64,000 nt of DNA from Ramazzottius varieornatus (GCA_001949185.1 BDGG01000001.1:3303324-3367323), one strand, 5' to 3'; shown: positions 12,226 through 25,837, numbered from the stretch's first letter. The notes: generated from the sequence alone by a model not told the origin. Numbers and translations: made by a program.

Positions 12226-14900
12226 TTAAGCTTTCACAGTCTTCCCTTTCTTAGCAGGTGTACCAGTGGTAGGAGTTTCACTTCCATACGACACAGCAAC
12301 TGAGCTAAAGGCATCCTGGTCTGCCTCGTACACTCTATCCAAAACTTCACGAAAAGCTTCTTCCAGCTCTCTTTGCTTTTCTTCTACGTCATCTTTTGAA
12401 AGCTCCTGCGAAAAAGAACTCGTCAACATGCATTGGGAAACATGCTAACAGAACAGATACATAGAACTATCACCCACCTGCCCAATCATGCACGGTAACA
12501 AATGCACGGCTTGATGTATGTAGGTGACAGTGTGGAAATAGTGACTTACAGGGTTGAGAAGCCAGCTGCTGACGGCGCTGCATTGCTCGAGCAACAGGTC
12601 CCGATCCTCCTTCGAGACTCTGGCGGCGAAGACTTCATCCTCGAGGACAAAAAGGATATTGCTTGTGAGGGACATCAAGGCGTTCGTCATTCCCACCAGT
12701 TCCCGCTGGACCTCATCAGCATCGAAACTCTCGTCGGCTTCCCGGACCATGTTCTTCAGCTCACCCTTCTTGAACCGACTATTTGCTAACTGCAGACTGA
12801 AGGCAGCTGACCGACCACTTGTAGGCTCGGTAGCCGTAGCTGTGAGAAGATGCTGACTGTCCACCTGCACTTGAACATCGATGCGAAGTGCGCCTCGAGG
12901 CATAGCGGGAAGCTCTGACAGTTCCAGTTTGCCAAGCGAACGCTGACAAAAAAAGTCAAACATCTTGAATATTCAAATCGAAATTTCGTCACAACCCACA
13001 TGAAATTCCCTCGTTATCATCCCATGCTACCATTTATGCGAGAATGAAACATAGTTAGGACCGGAGTACGTAAAACTCGATCCAAGTGGCGAACGCTTCA
13101 GGCCATTAACACTGGAAACGTACGCTACTTGAGAGAATACTCCTGTCGAGCTACTGTTTTATCCAAGCTTCTTACGTTGTCGGAGACGGCGGCTCGTTCT
13201 CCTTCGAGAAGATGGATAACCACGGTACTCTGGTTGTCGAAGGAAGTGGTCACGATATGCGAACCCTTGACCGGAAGAGGAGCATGTCGATGGATCACCG
13301 AGGTGGTCAAGCTGCCTGCAGTTTCGATGCCGATGGTCAGGAGCGTCATGTCGTCTTTCAGCAGTTCTTCACCAGTACCTTCTCGCTGACCGGTCAGGAC
13401 GGCGGCCTGCAGTGCGGCTCCATAGACGATGACTTCGTCCAGGTTGATGCTCTTCAATGGTTCTTTTCCGTCGAAATAGTCTTGGACGAGTTTCTGGAGG
13501 CGAGGGATCCGGCTGGAACCGCCGACGAGGACGACTTCGTCGATGGCCGACTTGTCAAGTTTGGCATCCGCTAGAGCTTTGTCGATGGCGCAGACTGCTA
13601 TGCGGAACTGATCACCACAAAGCTCTTCTAAACGCGCTCGGGTGATACCAGCAAAGTAATCTATTCCTTCGAAGAGAGAGTCCACTTCCATACTGTAAAC
13701 AAGAGAAGCTGTGCATTAATTTAGGTAACGTCCGCCAACCTACATACACCAAGCCGCTGGCGAAGGCCAGTGTGTAGGTATGCAGGTATCTGCAAGGCAT
13801 TTGCACATGGTACGTTGACTTCGGGTCGCTCACCTGCATACAGCGAACTGAGCATTCCACTATAACGCGGAAGTATCCAGGTGAGCAAAGAAACAGCTAC
13901 ATTTCAAGAACGAAGAAAATACTACTCACGTTGCTTGATTATTCATGGACAGAGATCGTTTGGCTAATTCACAAGCCGCCTTGAGCCGCCTCATGGAACG
14001 AGCGTTCTTCGAGGCATCCTTCTTGTGCTTCTTCTGAAACTCTTGTGCGTAGAACTTAACCAGTCGTTGATCAAAGTCTTCTCCTCCCAGGTGGAGGTCT
14101 CCAGCCATGGCCAGAACCTCAAAGCGCCCATCCTCCACTGACAAGACGGAAACGTCTAAAGTACCACCGCCAACGTCGAAAATCAAAACTTTCTTTGCAT
14201 CATCCTAAATCAAAAAAGTAAAACTACTACATATTCCCGCAAATGCCGTTTCGATTTCGCTGAAACATGAAAGTACCTTTCTTTCGAGATCGTAAGCCAT
14301 CGCAGCAGCGAACGCCTCGTTCACAACTCGTAACACCTTCAAACTAGCCAACTTCCCAGCTTCAACCATGTTCCGTCGTTGAACATCAGTGAAGTAAGAT
14401 GGAACAGCTACAACGCATTCGGTGACAGTAGAACCAAGGTAGGCTTCGGCAGTCTTCTTCAGCTCAGTCAGGACCATTCCAGACAGCTGAACTGGGTTGT
14501 ACTCGTGTTCTGCTTCCTTGAACGTAACTTTGACTACCGGTTCATCCTCTTTCCCACCTCCAACGGTAAATGGCCAGCGCTTCACGTCTTCTTGAAGTTC
14601 CGCATCGGAGAACTTCTTGCCGATCATCCTCTTGATGTCAAAAATGGTGTTTTCTGCATTGGTTGCCACTTGACTCTGAAAGGGAAGTTGTACCAGCATA
14701 GTTACTTCCCAAAACTTCTTTTCGCATCTTACCTTAGCTGCATCTCCGACCAGCAGTTCTGTATCGGTGAAGGCCACACAGGTTGGCGTGAGCCGATGTC
14801 CCTGCTCGTTCGCGATGACTTCCACTCGTCTATTCTGATACACCGCCACGGAACTGTAGGCTAACCCGAACGAGAAGCCGACTGCCAACGATCCGCTCAT
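12226..14900 (-). CDS. Atypical HSP70-family chaperone
   Basis: HSP70 protein of about 643 residues from six exons (14900-14733, 14675-14277, 14204-13930, 13692-13176, 12942-12550, 12405-12226). It has the full nucleotide-binding domain, substrate-binding beta domain ([21 protein letters not shown]) and helical lid. Several active-site residues fall exactly at HSC70 numbering: Lys71 (FDIKRMIG), Asp199 and Thr204 ([12 protein letters not shown]), and the NEAFAAA glutamate at 176. The first phosphate loop is degenerate: [10 protein letters not shown] replaces GIDLGTTYSC, losing Asp10, Thr13 and Thr14. The C-terminus ends GKTVKA, with no EEVD co-chaperone tail and no ER or mitochondrial signal. 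It is therefore cytosolic or nuclear by default but probably impaired or altered in ATP hydrolysis. Intron 1 is 57 bp, a multiple of three without stops. Divergent from POLE. Confidence 0.93.
13739..13786. repeat. Intronic 48-nt inverted-repeat element, family A copy 1
   Basis: Arms CCTACATAC and GTATGCAGG flank a 30-nt loop. It lies in the 237-bp third intron of the HSP70 gene, much longer than that gene's other introns of about 60-75 bp. It shares arm sequence and spacing with six other copies in the window. Confidence 0.7.
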
Positions 14901-15757
14901 TGTGACGGTACCTAAAACCTGAAAGTTCCGTTACGCGAGAGTCTCAGTAAACGGTTGGAATCACAGGCTTCAGACGGGTTCGGAGTAGGGTACAGGCGAT
15001 ATCGTCAGGGAGTCAGAGACCGGATAGCAGTCATCTATTCCATTAAAGTCATCTTATCTGAAGTTAAGGAATTTAAAGTCGCTTGCGCAATTCCGGAATC
15101 AGGTCCAGCCGGATAGCCTCCTGACGACCGACTCTTGTTCCGCTTCTCCCTTCCCCCTCCAGCGAACTGCAAACGAGTCCAGGATTTGGTGACAGTCTGC
15201 TGTGCGAGAAGATTGACGAGGAGATCTGAAGCTACCTGCTACATACGGTACCGAACAAGAAACTGAAAAAAACAACATTCTGGATTCTGAAATCGTTTAG
15301 CAGCAATCAAGAAAACGGAACAAACGACCACAGTGAGTACTTCGAGTCACTTTTAAAAGGCGTGGTAGACTAACTTAGTACAGTTAGACACTTCAACACA
15401 ATCAACTAACACTGCCACGGTTGACGTCAGAACAGGGCACGTGACCAAGCTGGAAACCATAACAAGCCGATTCCCGCTTTCTGTGCGCGGAGAAAACTTT
15501 GCGGATTCTTATCGTCGTCTCTGACTTGACATCGAGTTTCCAGCATAGATCTTCGCTGTCCCCTTTCGTTCCTGTTTCCCAGAATCAGGACCCGCTTCTG
15601 TCCTTGCGGGTAGTGGTACAACAACCGAGTTTGTATCGCCTCCAAGGTTGGCTGCTCCGTACATCGGAGCCGCGTGATTGTTTTCTTTAGCTGCCCACTG
15701 CCTATTGATCTTCACCCTTTCCGTCCGGAGTTGACCGTCAGACTTGTTGAGGACACG
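14901..15757. promoter_or_regulatory. Divergent intergenic region between HSP70 and POLE
   Basis: Head-to-head spacer of about 860 bp holding both promoters and 5' UTRs. I saw no coding exon, TATA box or clear tandem heat-shock element (repeated nGAAn), which would fit a constitutive rather than inducible HSP70. I scanned by eye only. Confidence 0.4.
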
Positions 15758-18700
15758 ATGGATCCTGTCGAGGACGAAACGGAAGAAGGTGTCGACAATG
15801 AGTTTCAGAAGGAGCAAGTCATCGACGCTGTGGAAGACAGGTAGGATACGTTCGTCTAGTTGGTAACGGAAGCTAACTGAATTTTCTCTTCAGGGCGGCA
15901 TATGTTAGTGGTGATACGGAAGAACAGAGGCTTGCACGTGCTACGAAGAACGATGAACTGGATGCGAAGTTTGGCTTTGAACGGTACAAGGAATCAAAGG
16001 AACGGACAGGATTCATGTTCAATATGCAACCGGTAGGTAATGTCCTGCGCCGCTGTCGGATATGGACCACTATACCGCTGTTCGCACACCAACTCAGAGT
16101 TGCGATATGTAAATGATTTATGGATTGCTAATATCCTGTACTAGTGTACTATGTTTGCAGAATGAAGTGTTGGACGATGAAACAAAGAAGTTGACCAGCG
16201 TCGTCGATTATTACTTTGTGGACGATCCAAGTCACCCAAGAAGAGACAAATCGACAAGATTCAAGGTAAATATAATAACGAACCTGATGTAGTTGTTCAG
16301 ACTTAGGTTGTGCTGGATGTTTTATCATTGGAAAACGAGGATTGTGCGTTGGGCGAATCATTGAACGAGTGGCATATTTCTGTACAGGTATCGATGCCGT
16401 ACAAGCCGTACTTCTTCGTCAAAGCAAAGGAAGGCCATGATATCGAAGTGACCACGTATCTTCAGCGAAAGTTCTCCTTGCTTCTGGCGCCGGCTGGAAT
16501 CGAAACTGTCTGGAAAGAAGATTTGGATTTGGTATGTTCTGTCTATTTTGAGTCTGCAGTCTTTTGGAACGATGCACGCTTCACTATGTGTGTTGTCTTC
16601 AGCTCAACCATTTGAGTGGACTTCGCCAGAAGTACATCAAGTTGTCTTTCCTCACGGTCTCCGATCTGGTGAAAGTGAAGAAGGAACTGATGCCAGTTAT
16701 CCGTCGGAATCGTGAACGCCAGAAGAACTCCAACGTCCTGGCAGAAGTGCAGCTCAACTCGTACGGCGGTCTTGACGTCGACCACTCCATGAACTATCAT
16801 TCGGATCCCTCCGAGCATCTTATCGACATACGGTACCCCTAAGCTATTCCGAACCACGTCCTTCGAGCGTTCGATCGTCCAATGATGTGTACTTTGCAGG
16901 GAATACGATGTGCCTTTCCATGTTCGAGTCTCTATCGACAGGCAGATCTTTGCCGGACGGTGGTACACCGTCACGCCGACATCGGAGCCACCCAAGGTGC
17001 CGAAAATGACATTTCGACCTGAAATGTTGGAACGTCCCGTTAGTTCTCTGATTAATTTACTGTCATACCTGCTTATGTACAACAGTCGGTCTGTTTTTGG
17101 ACTTGCAGGATATGGTCATCTGTGCCTACGATATTGAAACGACCAAATCTCCGTTGAAGTTTCCCGACGCGACAGTCGACCAAATCATGATGATTTCATA
17201 CATGATTAGTGGGAAGGTCAGTCTCTGACCTGGATTACCCATAGTCGGTCGAATTTCTGAAATCTTAACATGGTCATCAACGGATGGCCGTTTCTCATTC
17301 CAGGGTTTCTTAATTGTTAACCGCGAAATCGTGAACGAAGACATCATGTCGTTCGAGTATACGCCTAAGCCGGAGTTTGAAGGAGTCTTCCAAGTTTATA
17401 ACGAAGCTAATGAGGTATCTTGGTTTACAACGAATTGCGAAGCCTCTTGTCGAATGGTTTGCTCTAGTCATTTTTACTAACACATTTTTCCCTCTGAATG
17501 GTATTTTAAATTTACTAGAGTTTCCTTTGGTTCATTTCCTTACTGTATTTCAAATATGATGTTTTACAGGCTGCCACGATTGCCCGCTTTTTTCGCCATC
17601 TTCAAGAGGTCAGGCCGATCATCTTTGCCACTTACAACGGTGACTTCTTTGACTGGCCTTTCGTCGAGACTCGTGCCAAGGCGAACGGCATGAGTATGTA
17701 CGAGGAGATCGGTTTCACGAAAGTGGGTAAGGAAGAGTACCTCTCGCGGTGCTCGGTCCACATGGACTGCTTCAAATGGGTACAACGTGACAGTTACCTA
17801 CCTGTCGGAAGTCAGAATCTGAAGGCAGTGTGTAAAGCCAAACTTCAGTACAGTCCCACAGAACTGGACCCGGAAGACATGCTACGGATGGCGCGCGAAC
17901 AGCCACAGATTCTAGCTAACTATTCAGTGTCTGATGCAGTCGCTACGTTCTACTTGTACATGAAGTATGTCCATCCCTTCATCTTTGCGCTGTGCACCAT
18001 CCTTCCAATGGAGCCAGACTCCGTTCTGCGGAAGGGGTCGGGGACCTTGTGTGAGGCCTTACTGATGGTGCAGGCGTTTCAAGCCAATGTTATCTTTCCA
18101 AATAAGCAAGAGTCTTCCGTAAATATGTTTACAAAAGAAGGACATCTGGTCGAGTCAGAAACCTACGTTGGTGGTCACGTCGAAGCCCTGGAAAGTGGAA
18201 TCTTCCGAGCCGACATTCCCATCCGCTTCCGAATGGTACGATACCACACACATACGACACTGTCACACCGGCCTAAAATCAATTACTAGTACACGTGCAT
18301 AGTAAAATGGTCAGTCAAGAAATTTTTCTGACATTGGTATTTTAGAATTGGGAATATTTGGAATATAATCTCTCTGCTGTTATAGAATGCCGATGGGCTA
18401 CAGAAGTTGATAGACAACGTGGAGCGAACCGTGGTGCGCGCCTTGGTTGAGGAAGAACGGCTCGATCCCGCAGAAGTGGCGAACTTGGACGACATCGTGA
18501 AGGCCATCACGGAGAAGCTGACTGATCTGCGGGACAAGCCGATGCGGAACGAGGATCCCATGATCTACCACTTGGATGTGGCGGCCATGTACCCCAATAT
18601 CATCCTGACCAACCGACTCCAGCCATCCGCCTTGGCCACCGACGTCACCTGTGCTGCGTGTCATTTCAACCGGCCGCAGAACCGGTGTCGAAGGAAGATG

Positions 18701-21700
18701 AAGTGGACTTGGCGCGGAGAACACAGTAAGCCCACCAAGAATGCTTTCCGTTGTTTTGAATGGGCACTCACTCGAGTGTTTTTGTTTCAGTGACGGCAAG
18801 CAAAAGCGAATTTCAGCGAATCCAGCAACAGCTGGAGACGGAGCAGTTCCCGCCGGAGAAGCCGGGTGGCCGACCCAGAGCTTTCCATCAGTTGGCTCGC
18901 GAAGAGAGGTCGCAGATCGAGAAGAAAAGACTGGCTGGTACGTTCGAATACCTTCTGTCTAGATTCAAGATATCATCCTATGTGAAATTTCGTGATGTAG
19001 ATTTTTGCCGGAAGAACTACAAGAAGGTACACATCACGAAAGAGGAAGCTCGAGAATCCGTCGTGTGTCAGCGCGAAAACAGTTTCTACGTGGACACTGT
19101 CCGTATGTTCCGAGATCGCCGATACGAGTACAAAACATCCCACAAGGTACAGTACGTTGAAGTGGGGTGCAAAGGCTTGGAGCTTGACACGTACACTCAG
19201 AATACCGGCATGATCTTTTGTCGATAGAATGCGAAGAAGAATGTTATCGAAGCGCAAAAGGCGTTGGATTCGGAGAAGGAAAAGAAGTGGAAAGCGTTGG
19301 AAGTGATCTACGACTCGCTCCAACTGGCGCACAAATGTATCCTCAACTCTTTTTACGGCTACGTCATGCGTAGAGGGTAAGACTATCGAAGGCTTTTTCC
19401 TACAGAAGTAGACAAAGTTTAACGTGGTGGGGATTTTCTATATTTTCAGTGCACGATGGTACAGTATGGAGATGGCCGGTATCGTTTGCCACACAGGTGG
19501 TGCCATCATCAAACGAGCCCGCCAGATCGTGGAGCACATCGGTCGGCCTCTCGAACTGGACACCGACGGCATCTGGTGTGCCATACCCAAGTCCTTCCCG
19601 GATACCTTCGAGGTCAGAATGAAAGACGGCAATGTCAAGGGTTCGTTGAACTACCCTGGTGCCATGTTGAACGTGATGGTTCGTGATGAGTTCTCCAACG
19701 AGCAGTATCAGGAGTTTGATAGTGAGAACCGGAAGTATACCATTCGTACTGAGAACTCGATCGGCTTTGAGGTTGATGGTCCGTACAAGGCCATGGTTCT
19801 TCCTGCTTCCAAGGAGGAAGGGAAGAGATTGAAGAAGCGGTATGCCGTGTTCAACTTTGATGGTACTTTGGCCGAACTGAAGGGTTTCGAGGTGAAACGA
19901 CGAGGAGAGCTGCAGTTGATCAAGCATTTCCAGACTTCCGTGTTCGAAGCGTTCTTGCTTGGGAGAAGTCTAGAAGAATGCTATGCCGAAGTAGCAAAAG
20001 TGGCTGACCAGTGGCTGGACATTCTGTTCACTAAAGGAGGTACGTCCATACTGGCCTTAACACCCTGATTACCACCGTACTCATTGTGAGTACAATACGG
20101 CACTTTTTCGCTCCCTATAATTTCCATTTTGCCCGGTTTGAATCAAACTTTTTTTCATTGCCTGGTCTGCGGTCTTATCACCGAAACGCAGCTGATGACC
20201 AATGGTCAGTACAACTTCCGCAGGCTGACAAAATCCTTACGATTTCGGGCAGTTTCGGGAGTATTTTAGGTTTCCTGTCTTTGCTCGAGATACATAGCTA
20301 CCATCTGTTTAGGAAAAAATGAAACACTAAGGAGAGCTTCCTCTACCGATACTAGGCTTGGGACAAACTTGGTGTCATCGGTGCGTCCAGAAAAAGATCA
20401 AAACGGTCAGGGCTACTCTTCCGAAGTTGGCCTTTACGGCCTGGCAATCTCCACCATTTCGAAATTATGAAAGTTGTCTATTGGTTTATTTGGGTTACGC
20501 CTTCCAATTTCCTCCAGTTAAATTTCTGTGCTCACTGTGAGTACGCTGGTAATCTGCCGACACAAAAAGCTTGGTATTCAGGGTGTTAAGCTTTATTAGC
20601 TTTACCGATAGCGGGTGAATGGGAAGACAACGAGCAGTCTTTCGCGCACCTGCATACTCACACAACGTTTCACGAGTGGGTTCTTGTATGCAGGAGCTTG
20701 ATGAAGGTGTATTAAGCATTTCGATATGGACAAGTCAACGGGAATTAGAATTGGTTGAAAGTTGTTTCTTGCATCCTGCAGGTACGTTGACGGACTCTGA
20801 ACTGGTCGAGTTAATTTCCGAAAGTCGCAGTATGTCCAAGAAGATGTCCGAGTACGGTTCGTTGAAGTCAACGGCCATAACTACAGCAAAACGCCTGGCA
20901 GAGTTCCTCGGTGACAGCGTCATCAAAGATGCCGGTCTGGCTTGCCGGTATGTCATTGCGAAAAAGCCTGACGGAGCGCCGGTGGCTGAACGTGCCATAC
21001 CTCTGGCGATATGGAAAGCCTCTGACGCAGTTCGCCGACTATTTCTGCGGAAGTGGCAAAAGTTACCCGCGTTAGAGTCCGAAGATATCCGCGACATTCT
21101 TGACTGGGGCTACTACATCGAACGGATCAGCGGGACCATCCAGAAGATCATCACGATTCCCGCTGCTATGCAGGGTATCCCGAACCCGGTTCCTCGAGTA
21201 GCGCATCCTGACTGGTTGCACAAGCGAGTCCAGGAGCACAACGACGTGTTTAAGCAGCAACGCATCACGGACATGTTCAAACCAATACCGAAACTATCGC
21301 CAATAAACCACCAGGTAAAATTTCTTACCTGTTCAGGGTATTTGTACTGTACGACTAATTTTGATTGGTTCTAGAAGAACCAAAAATACTTGTGAGTCTT
21401 TCAAACATCTGCATTCTGGTCCTGAATGCAATAAGCACATGTATTTTGTATGCAAGTTCTTGATGTACTATCTCGATTCTCTGAACTGACTGTTCAAAAT
21501 AGGCGGAATGTTTCTTGTTCTGTTTCAGGCCGATTTGCTGTCAGATATCGAGTCTCTGCAACCCGATTCACTTCCGGCTCCAGTTAACGCAGGAAACCTT
21601 CAGCGAAAGAGAAAGGCCGCCGTGGTAGGTTCGCCACCTGACACCGTCCCACCCAAGCACTGGAAAGATGTCCTAGGACCAGCTCCGCCACATGGCACGT

Positions 21701-24700
21701 CCGCGGATGAACTCCAGATCTGGCTTGGGTTCCACCGGCAGAAGTGGAGCTGGCTGAGAAAGAACAAGCAACAACGGAAGAAGTCCCGAACCGATGATTA
21801 CGACTCCGGTATCAGGGTTACCGGTACCGGTATTAGAGCGTTCGTCAAGCAGGCCAAGAAGGAAATCGTCGAAAACCTGTGGCAAGTCATTCAGGTAAGG
21901 AAACTTCACCCAAATTGGAAGTCATGGATTTCACAAAGATCGAAACGAATAACTGAAAAATTAAGACAACATTGTTAAGTTTTTCGCGCTTGTTTTTTTT
22001 CCAGGTGGCTGAAACCGGTCAACCAGGTTGGTTCAAAGTATGGCTCCTGATCGGTAACAACCTTCATTCCCTCCGTTTGAGAGTCTATCGAACCTTCTAT
22101 ATCAACCGGAAGGTCCCGAAAGACAGCGAAGACGGACAGGTGGTACGGAAGGTAATGAAAATCCTTCCGCGCTCCAAGGCGACTTACCATCTATATGAGT
22201 ACAGAGTGGAAGAAGAGGCGTTCCAGACTCATCAGAACGAGCTCCTCAACGACCTGACGGACCCACTGGTGGAAGGCATCTACGAGACGCAGGTTCCCCT
22301 CATGTTCCGCATTCTCGTTGCCACCAGTAGCATCTGTCGCATTCACCCGACGAAAAGGAGGGAAATGGCGAACAGGGCGTCTGACGTGTATCAGTTGGAT
22401 GATGTGGAAAGAGTCAGTACTTCCAATGTGGAATACCTGTCCAACGGTTCTCTAAATTTCGTGTACCTATACCATCATCAAAGCAATAACAAATCAGTGT
22501 AAGTCAATCTAGATTTCTTGCAAGATCCAGCGGTGAAAACACCGGAAACAACATGTGACCAAGGTAAACAAACTCGACAAGATCGTTTTTCAAGTGGCGC
22601 ACGCTGTCAGCCACTATTGCAGAAAAAGTGCGCCACTTAGAAAAAGGTTTGGTCGAGTTTCTTTGTCATCTTGTACAAAATGTTTGCACCCTTGATTGGA
22701 AATCTTTTATACTTTTCAGGTACGGACTTTTCTTCATCAAGTTGAGGAAGGTGATTGTCTACGTGGTCAGTAACGCAGCGAACCCTCGTAACGAACTACC
22801 AAACATGGCCAACCTCTTTAACCGTCTACGTCGAGAGCGCATTACTTCCGGCACGGACGAGTCGCTTCTTCCCGGAGAGAACCACGATTTCGTCGAGATC
22901 AAAGTCGAGAGAGACGATAAGAAGGTCTGCCGAATGCTGGATAAGGGTCTTACGAACTTCATCGGAGAAAGGCACGGTCCGACTGTCCTAGTTCTACATT
23001 CCAAGATAAACCACTCACAGTGGATCAGCCAGATACCGGCGTTGGGGAACCTGCCAGTCATCTCAACACATCTCGAAGATGATCCTAAGGCCTATCCGAA
23101 CATCGGCTGGCAACCTATAGCGGCGGGTATAATGATAGGTCGCTACCTGGATCTGGCGAGTGTCTTGGAAGACTCGCTGGAGAAGAGCCGGTACTTCGAA
23201 GTTCCTTGGGGAAACCTTCCGAAGGTGCTAAAGCTACCTAGTATATTTTCATATTACTTGATTCATCAACATCCAAATTCATTTTTCTTCCAGGACACAA
23301 CCATATTTGGTTGTGACTTGCTGTATGCCCGGATGCTTCAGCGTCACAATATGGTCATGTGGGGAACCCAGAAGGACCGGCCAGACTTCGGTGGCAAAGA
23401 AACTGATGACATCCGGTCGGTAACTTGTCATGCCGTTGTATCAGAAAATGTATCGAGAACGAATCAAAAAAGAAGGCACGGTGTTGACGAATGTTCCCGT
23501 AGGTTGATCGCTGAGGACGAAGAGAAGGTTCTCCAGATTAACAACCCAGGCTTCTATAGCACCTGCACAGTCCACGTCGAAGTTGACTTCCTCGCAGTAT
23601 GCGCCATCTTGCTGCATCAACACTTATCTGATGGTATCAGCAACGCTACAAGTTTCGAACGCGCTCCTCAGGTATATTCGTTACTCGGATAGAGATCTGT
23701 CGAAAGAAAATCTGATGACCACTCTCGTATCATTCTAGGCTAGGTTGGAAGACCAGATCAGGAAAGGTATCCACGTCGTCTCGGTGGCCACCTACGACGA
23801 GTCAGCCCAGGTCGACAACGCCTTCAACCTGATAGCTGGAATGGTTCGCAGCGTCTTCAGACGGAACCAGGAAAGTGTCGTGGCCGAAGAAGTGTCCATG
23901 CATGTTTTCCGCTGGCTTCGTTCCCCAACATCCCTCCTCTACGACCCTGCACTTCACCGAAAGCTCATCGGGCTGATGCGGAAGATGTTGGTCAAGCTCG
24001 TATCGGACTGCAAGAAGTTCGGCTGCCATGTTGTCTACGCTTGTAACGGATGGATCATTTTCAACAGCGACCGCGGTAAGGACATGCAGTGTTAGTCAAA
24101 TCGGCAGAAATAATGAACAGTAAAGAAACAAAAGAACGACAACAGATAAAAATCAAAATCGAAATTAGATAATGATTGTTTTGTTTACTTTGCAGGAAAT
24201 GTTAAGGATGCGCTCGAGCAAATTCAATACACTCTGCATAAAGTTTGCGATCAGGAGCTCTTTCGCGTCCTGGCTTTCTCAACGAGGAGAGTATGGACCA
24301 CGATGTTATGGTTAGACGCGGCGAACTTCGCAGCGCTAAGAGTGAAGATGCCTGAGGGGACCGATAAGATCAGAAACCCCGACGAGACATTCGGAGACTT
24401 TTTTCTCGACCATAGTTTCTTTTCTCAAGAGGAAACTGACGCTGAACACGTTAACGTTAACCACTTCTGGAACTTGGCTTCCTTCTTACCGGATATGTGT
24501 AGGGAGATATTCCAAACGGTGGTGGGATCGTACGTGTACGAAGCCGACAAGTTGTTCCATGAGTACCACAAGGTGCACAATGGTGAAGTGATGGCGCCGA
24601 TGCAGTTCGAGGACCAGGAAATGGAAGAACAAGCGCCGATCGAACCGGTTCGGATTCTGCGCAGGAAGATCGAGACTGACTTGACAGACCTTATGCTAAC

Positions 24701-25808
24701 GTAAGAGATCTTCATTTTACATACCGAGTTTACCCTCACTTGTTGGTATTTAGGAAGATCCAGAAAATTAGCCGCATTCTCCCCAATGGCAAAGAACGTC
24801 GTGACGGAAGAAGCGAACCGGTGTTTCCAGAGCGCCCAGGGTCCTTCTTCGAGATGCACAACCCTGCTCTCGAGTTAGCTAAATCAGTATGCAAGGTGAG
24901 ACTGCTTGGATCCCAAGCCTGAAGGTGTAAATCTCGTAGGAACGCTCCGAAGAGAGCGCGTAGACGTTGTTATGTAACGTACGTTTGGCAAGGAGGACCG
25001 TAATGCGATCCTTAAGATTGCTGAATGCAGTGATTGCAGTCTCGAGATTCATCGGGCCGTATGTAAAAGGTCTTTTTCTTCTAGGTTTTGTCACTACACA
25101 AGGAAGTCTTGAAAGAAGTTCGGAAGCTGAAACGAGATCTACTCAAGATGTTGGGTGTGGGTGAGTTTTCCATTTCCGCTGAATGGAGAGATTACTGCGT
25201 TACCTACATTGTCCCGGAGGTATGAACGATACTCATACTGTAATCCGATGGGGGTGAGGTGTCCAGTATGATGATTTGTCTGTCTGCTAGGTTATTTGTC
25301 CGCGATGCAGCTGCTGTCGGGACTTAGATCTGTGCAAGGACCAGACAGTTGAGAAAGATGGGCGGTAACGTCGCATACAGTATTCGCACTGAAGAGCTCT
25401 GTTGAACCTTTCTTATTTTGTGGTTCTTAGGTTGGAGTGGAAGTGTACCTATCCTCGGTGTGGTCAGACCTACGATTCTATGGAGATCGAGCGTAGACTG
25501 TTCGTAGCTCTGAAGAAGATGAACGTCTCGTACCACCTTCAAGATCTGCGCTGCGTCAAGTGCAAGCAGATGTACGAACGCCATGTTTCCAGGACATGCA
25601 ACTGCGGAGGGCAGTTCAGAAATACCATAGCGAAAGAATCCTTCCTCGACAAGCTTCGGATCTTCGAGAACATCAGCAGGTATGGTTACTCATGCTTGTC
25701 TCGTCCGCATACCTCCACATCTCGCTTAACGTTTCACTGATTTCCAGGCATTTCCAGATGGACACTCTGCACGAAAACGTTTCCTGGATGCTATCGATGA
25801 ACAGCTAA
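15758..25808 (+). CDS. POLE: DNA polymerase epsilon catalytic subunit A
   Basis: Leading-strand replicative polymerase with proofreading exonuclease. I traced 27 phase-consistent exons, about 2289 residues (human 2286). Exon ends: 15758-15840, 15894-16032, 16161-16265, 16307-16531, 16603-16832, 16900-17038, 17109-17216, 17304-17414, 17570-18235, 18386-18725, 18791-18937, 19001-19146, 19228-19376, 19450-20039, 20782-21314, 21529-21894, 22005-22498, 22720-23224, 23294-23415, 23503-23671, 23739-24075, 24196-24700, 24754-24895, 25085-25219, 25291-25364, 25431-25679, 25748-25808. Exo I is YDIETTK (Asp315, Glu317), and Exo [15 protein letters not shown]. Polymerase motif A is [12 protein letters not shown] (Asp666), motif [10 protein letters not shown], motif [10 protein letters not shown] (Asp900, Asp902). 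The inactive second polymerase module follows, and the C-terminus has the zinc/Fe-S cysteines ([22 protein letters not shown]). All catalytic residues are intact. Confidence 0.98.
20649..20694. repeat. Intronic 46-nt inverted-repeat element, family A copy 2
   Basis: Perfect 9-bp arms CCTGCATAC and GTATGCAGG around a 28-nt loop. It lies in POLE intron 14 (20040-20781), at 742 bp the longest POLE intron. This is the cleanest copy and serves as the reference for the family. Confidence 0.8.
22570..22660. repeat. Intronic imperfect hairpin, family B copy 1
   Basis: The inner arms AAGTGGCGCAC (22592-22602) and GTGCGCCACTT (22628-22638) are perfect over 11 bp, with a 25-nt loop. Outer arms AAACTCGAC and GTCGAGTTT extend the pairing. 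It lies in POLE intron 17 (22499-22719), another over-long intron. Confidence 0.75.
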
Positions 25809-25837
25809 AAGCTTTGCGGTCAACCGACATAGTGCAC

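Noticed and set aside
14379-14864. 161-residue plus-strand frame
   Set aside because: Antisense shadow of the conserved HSP70 N-terminal exons.
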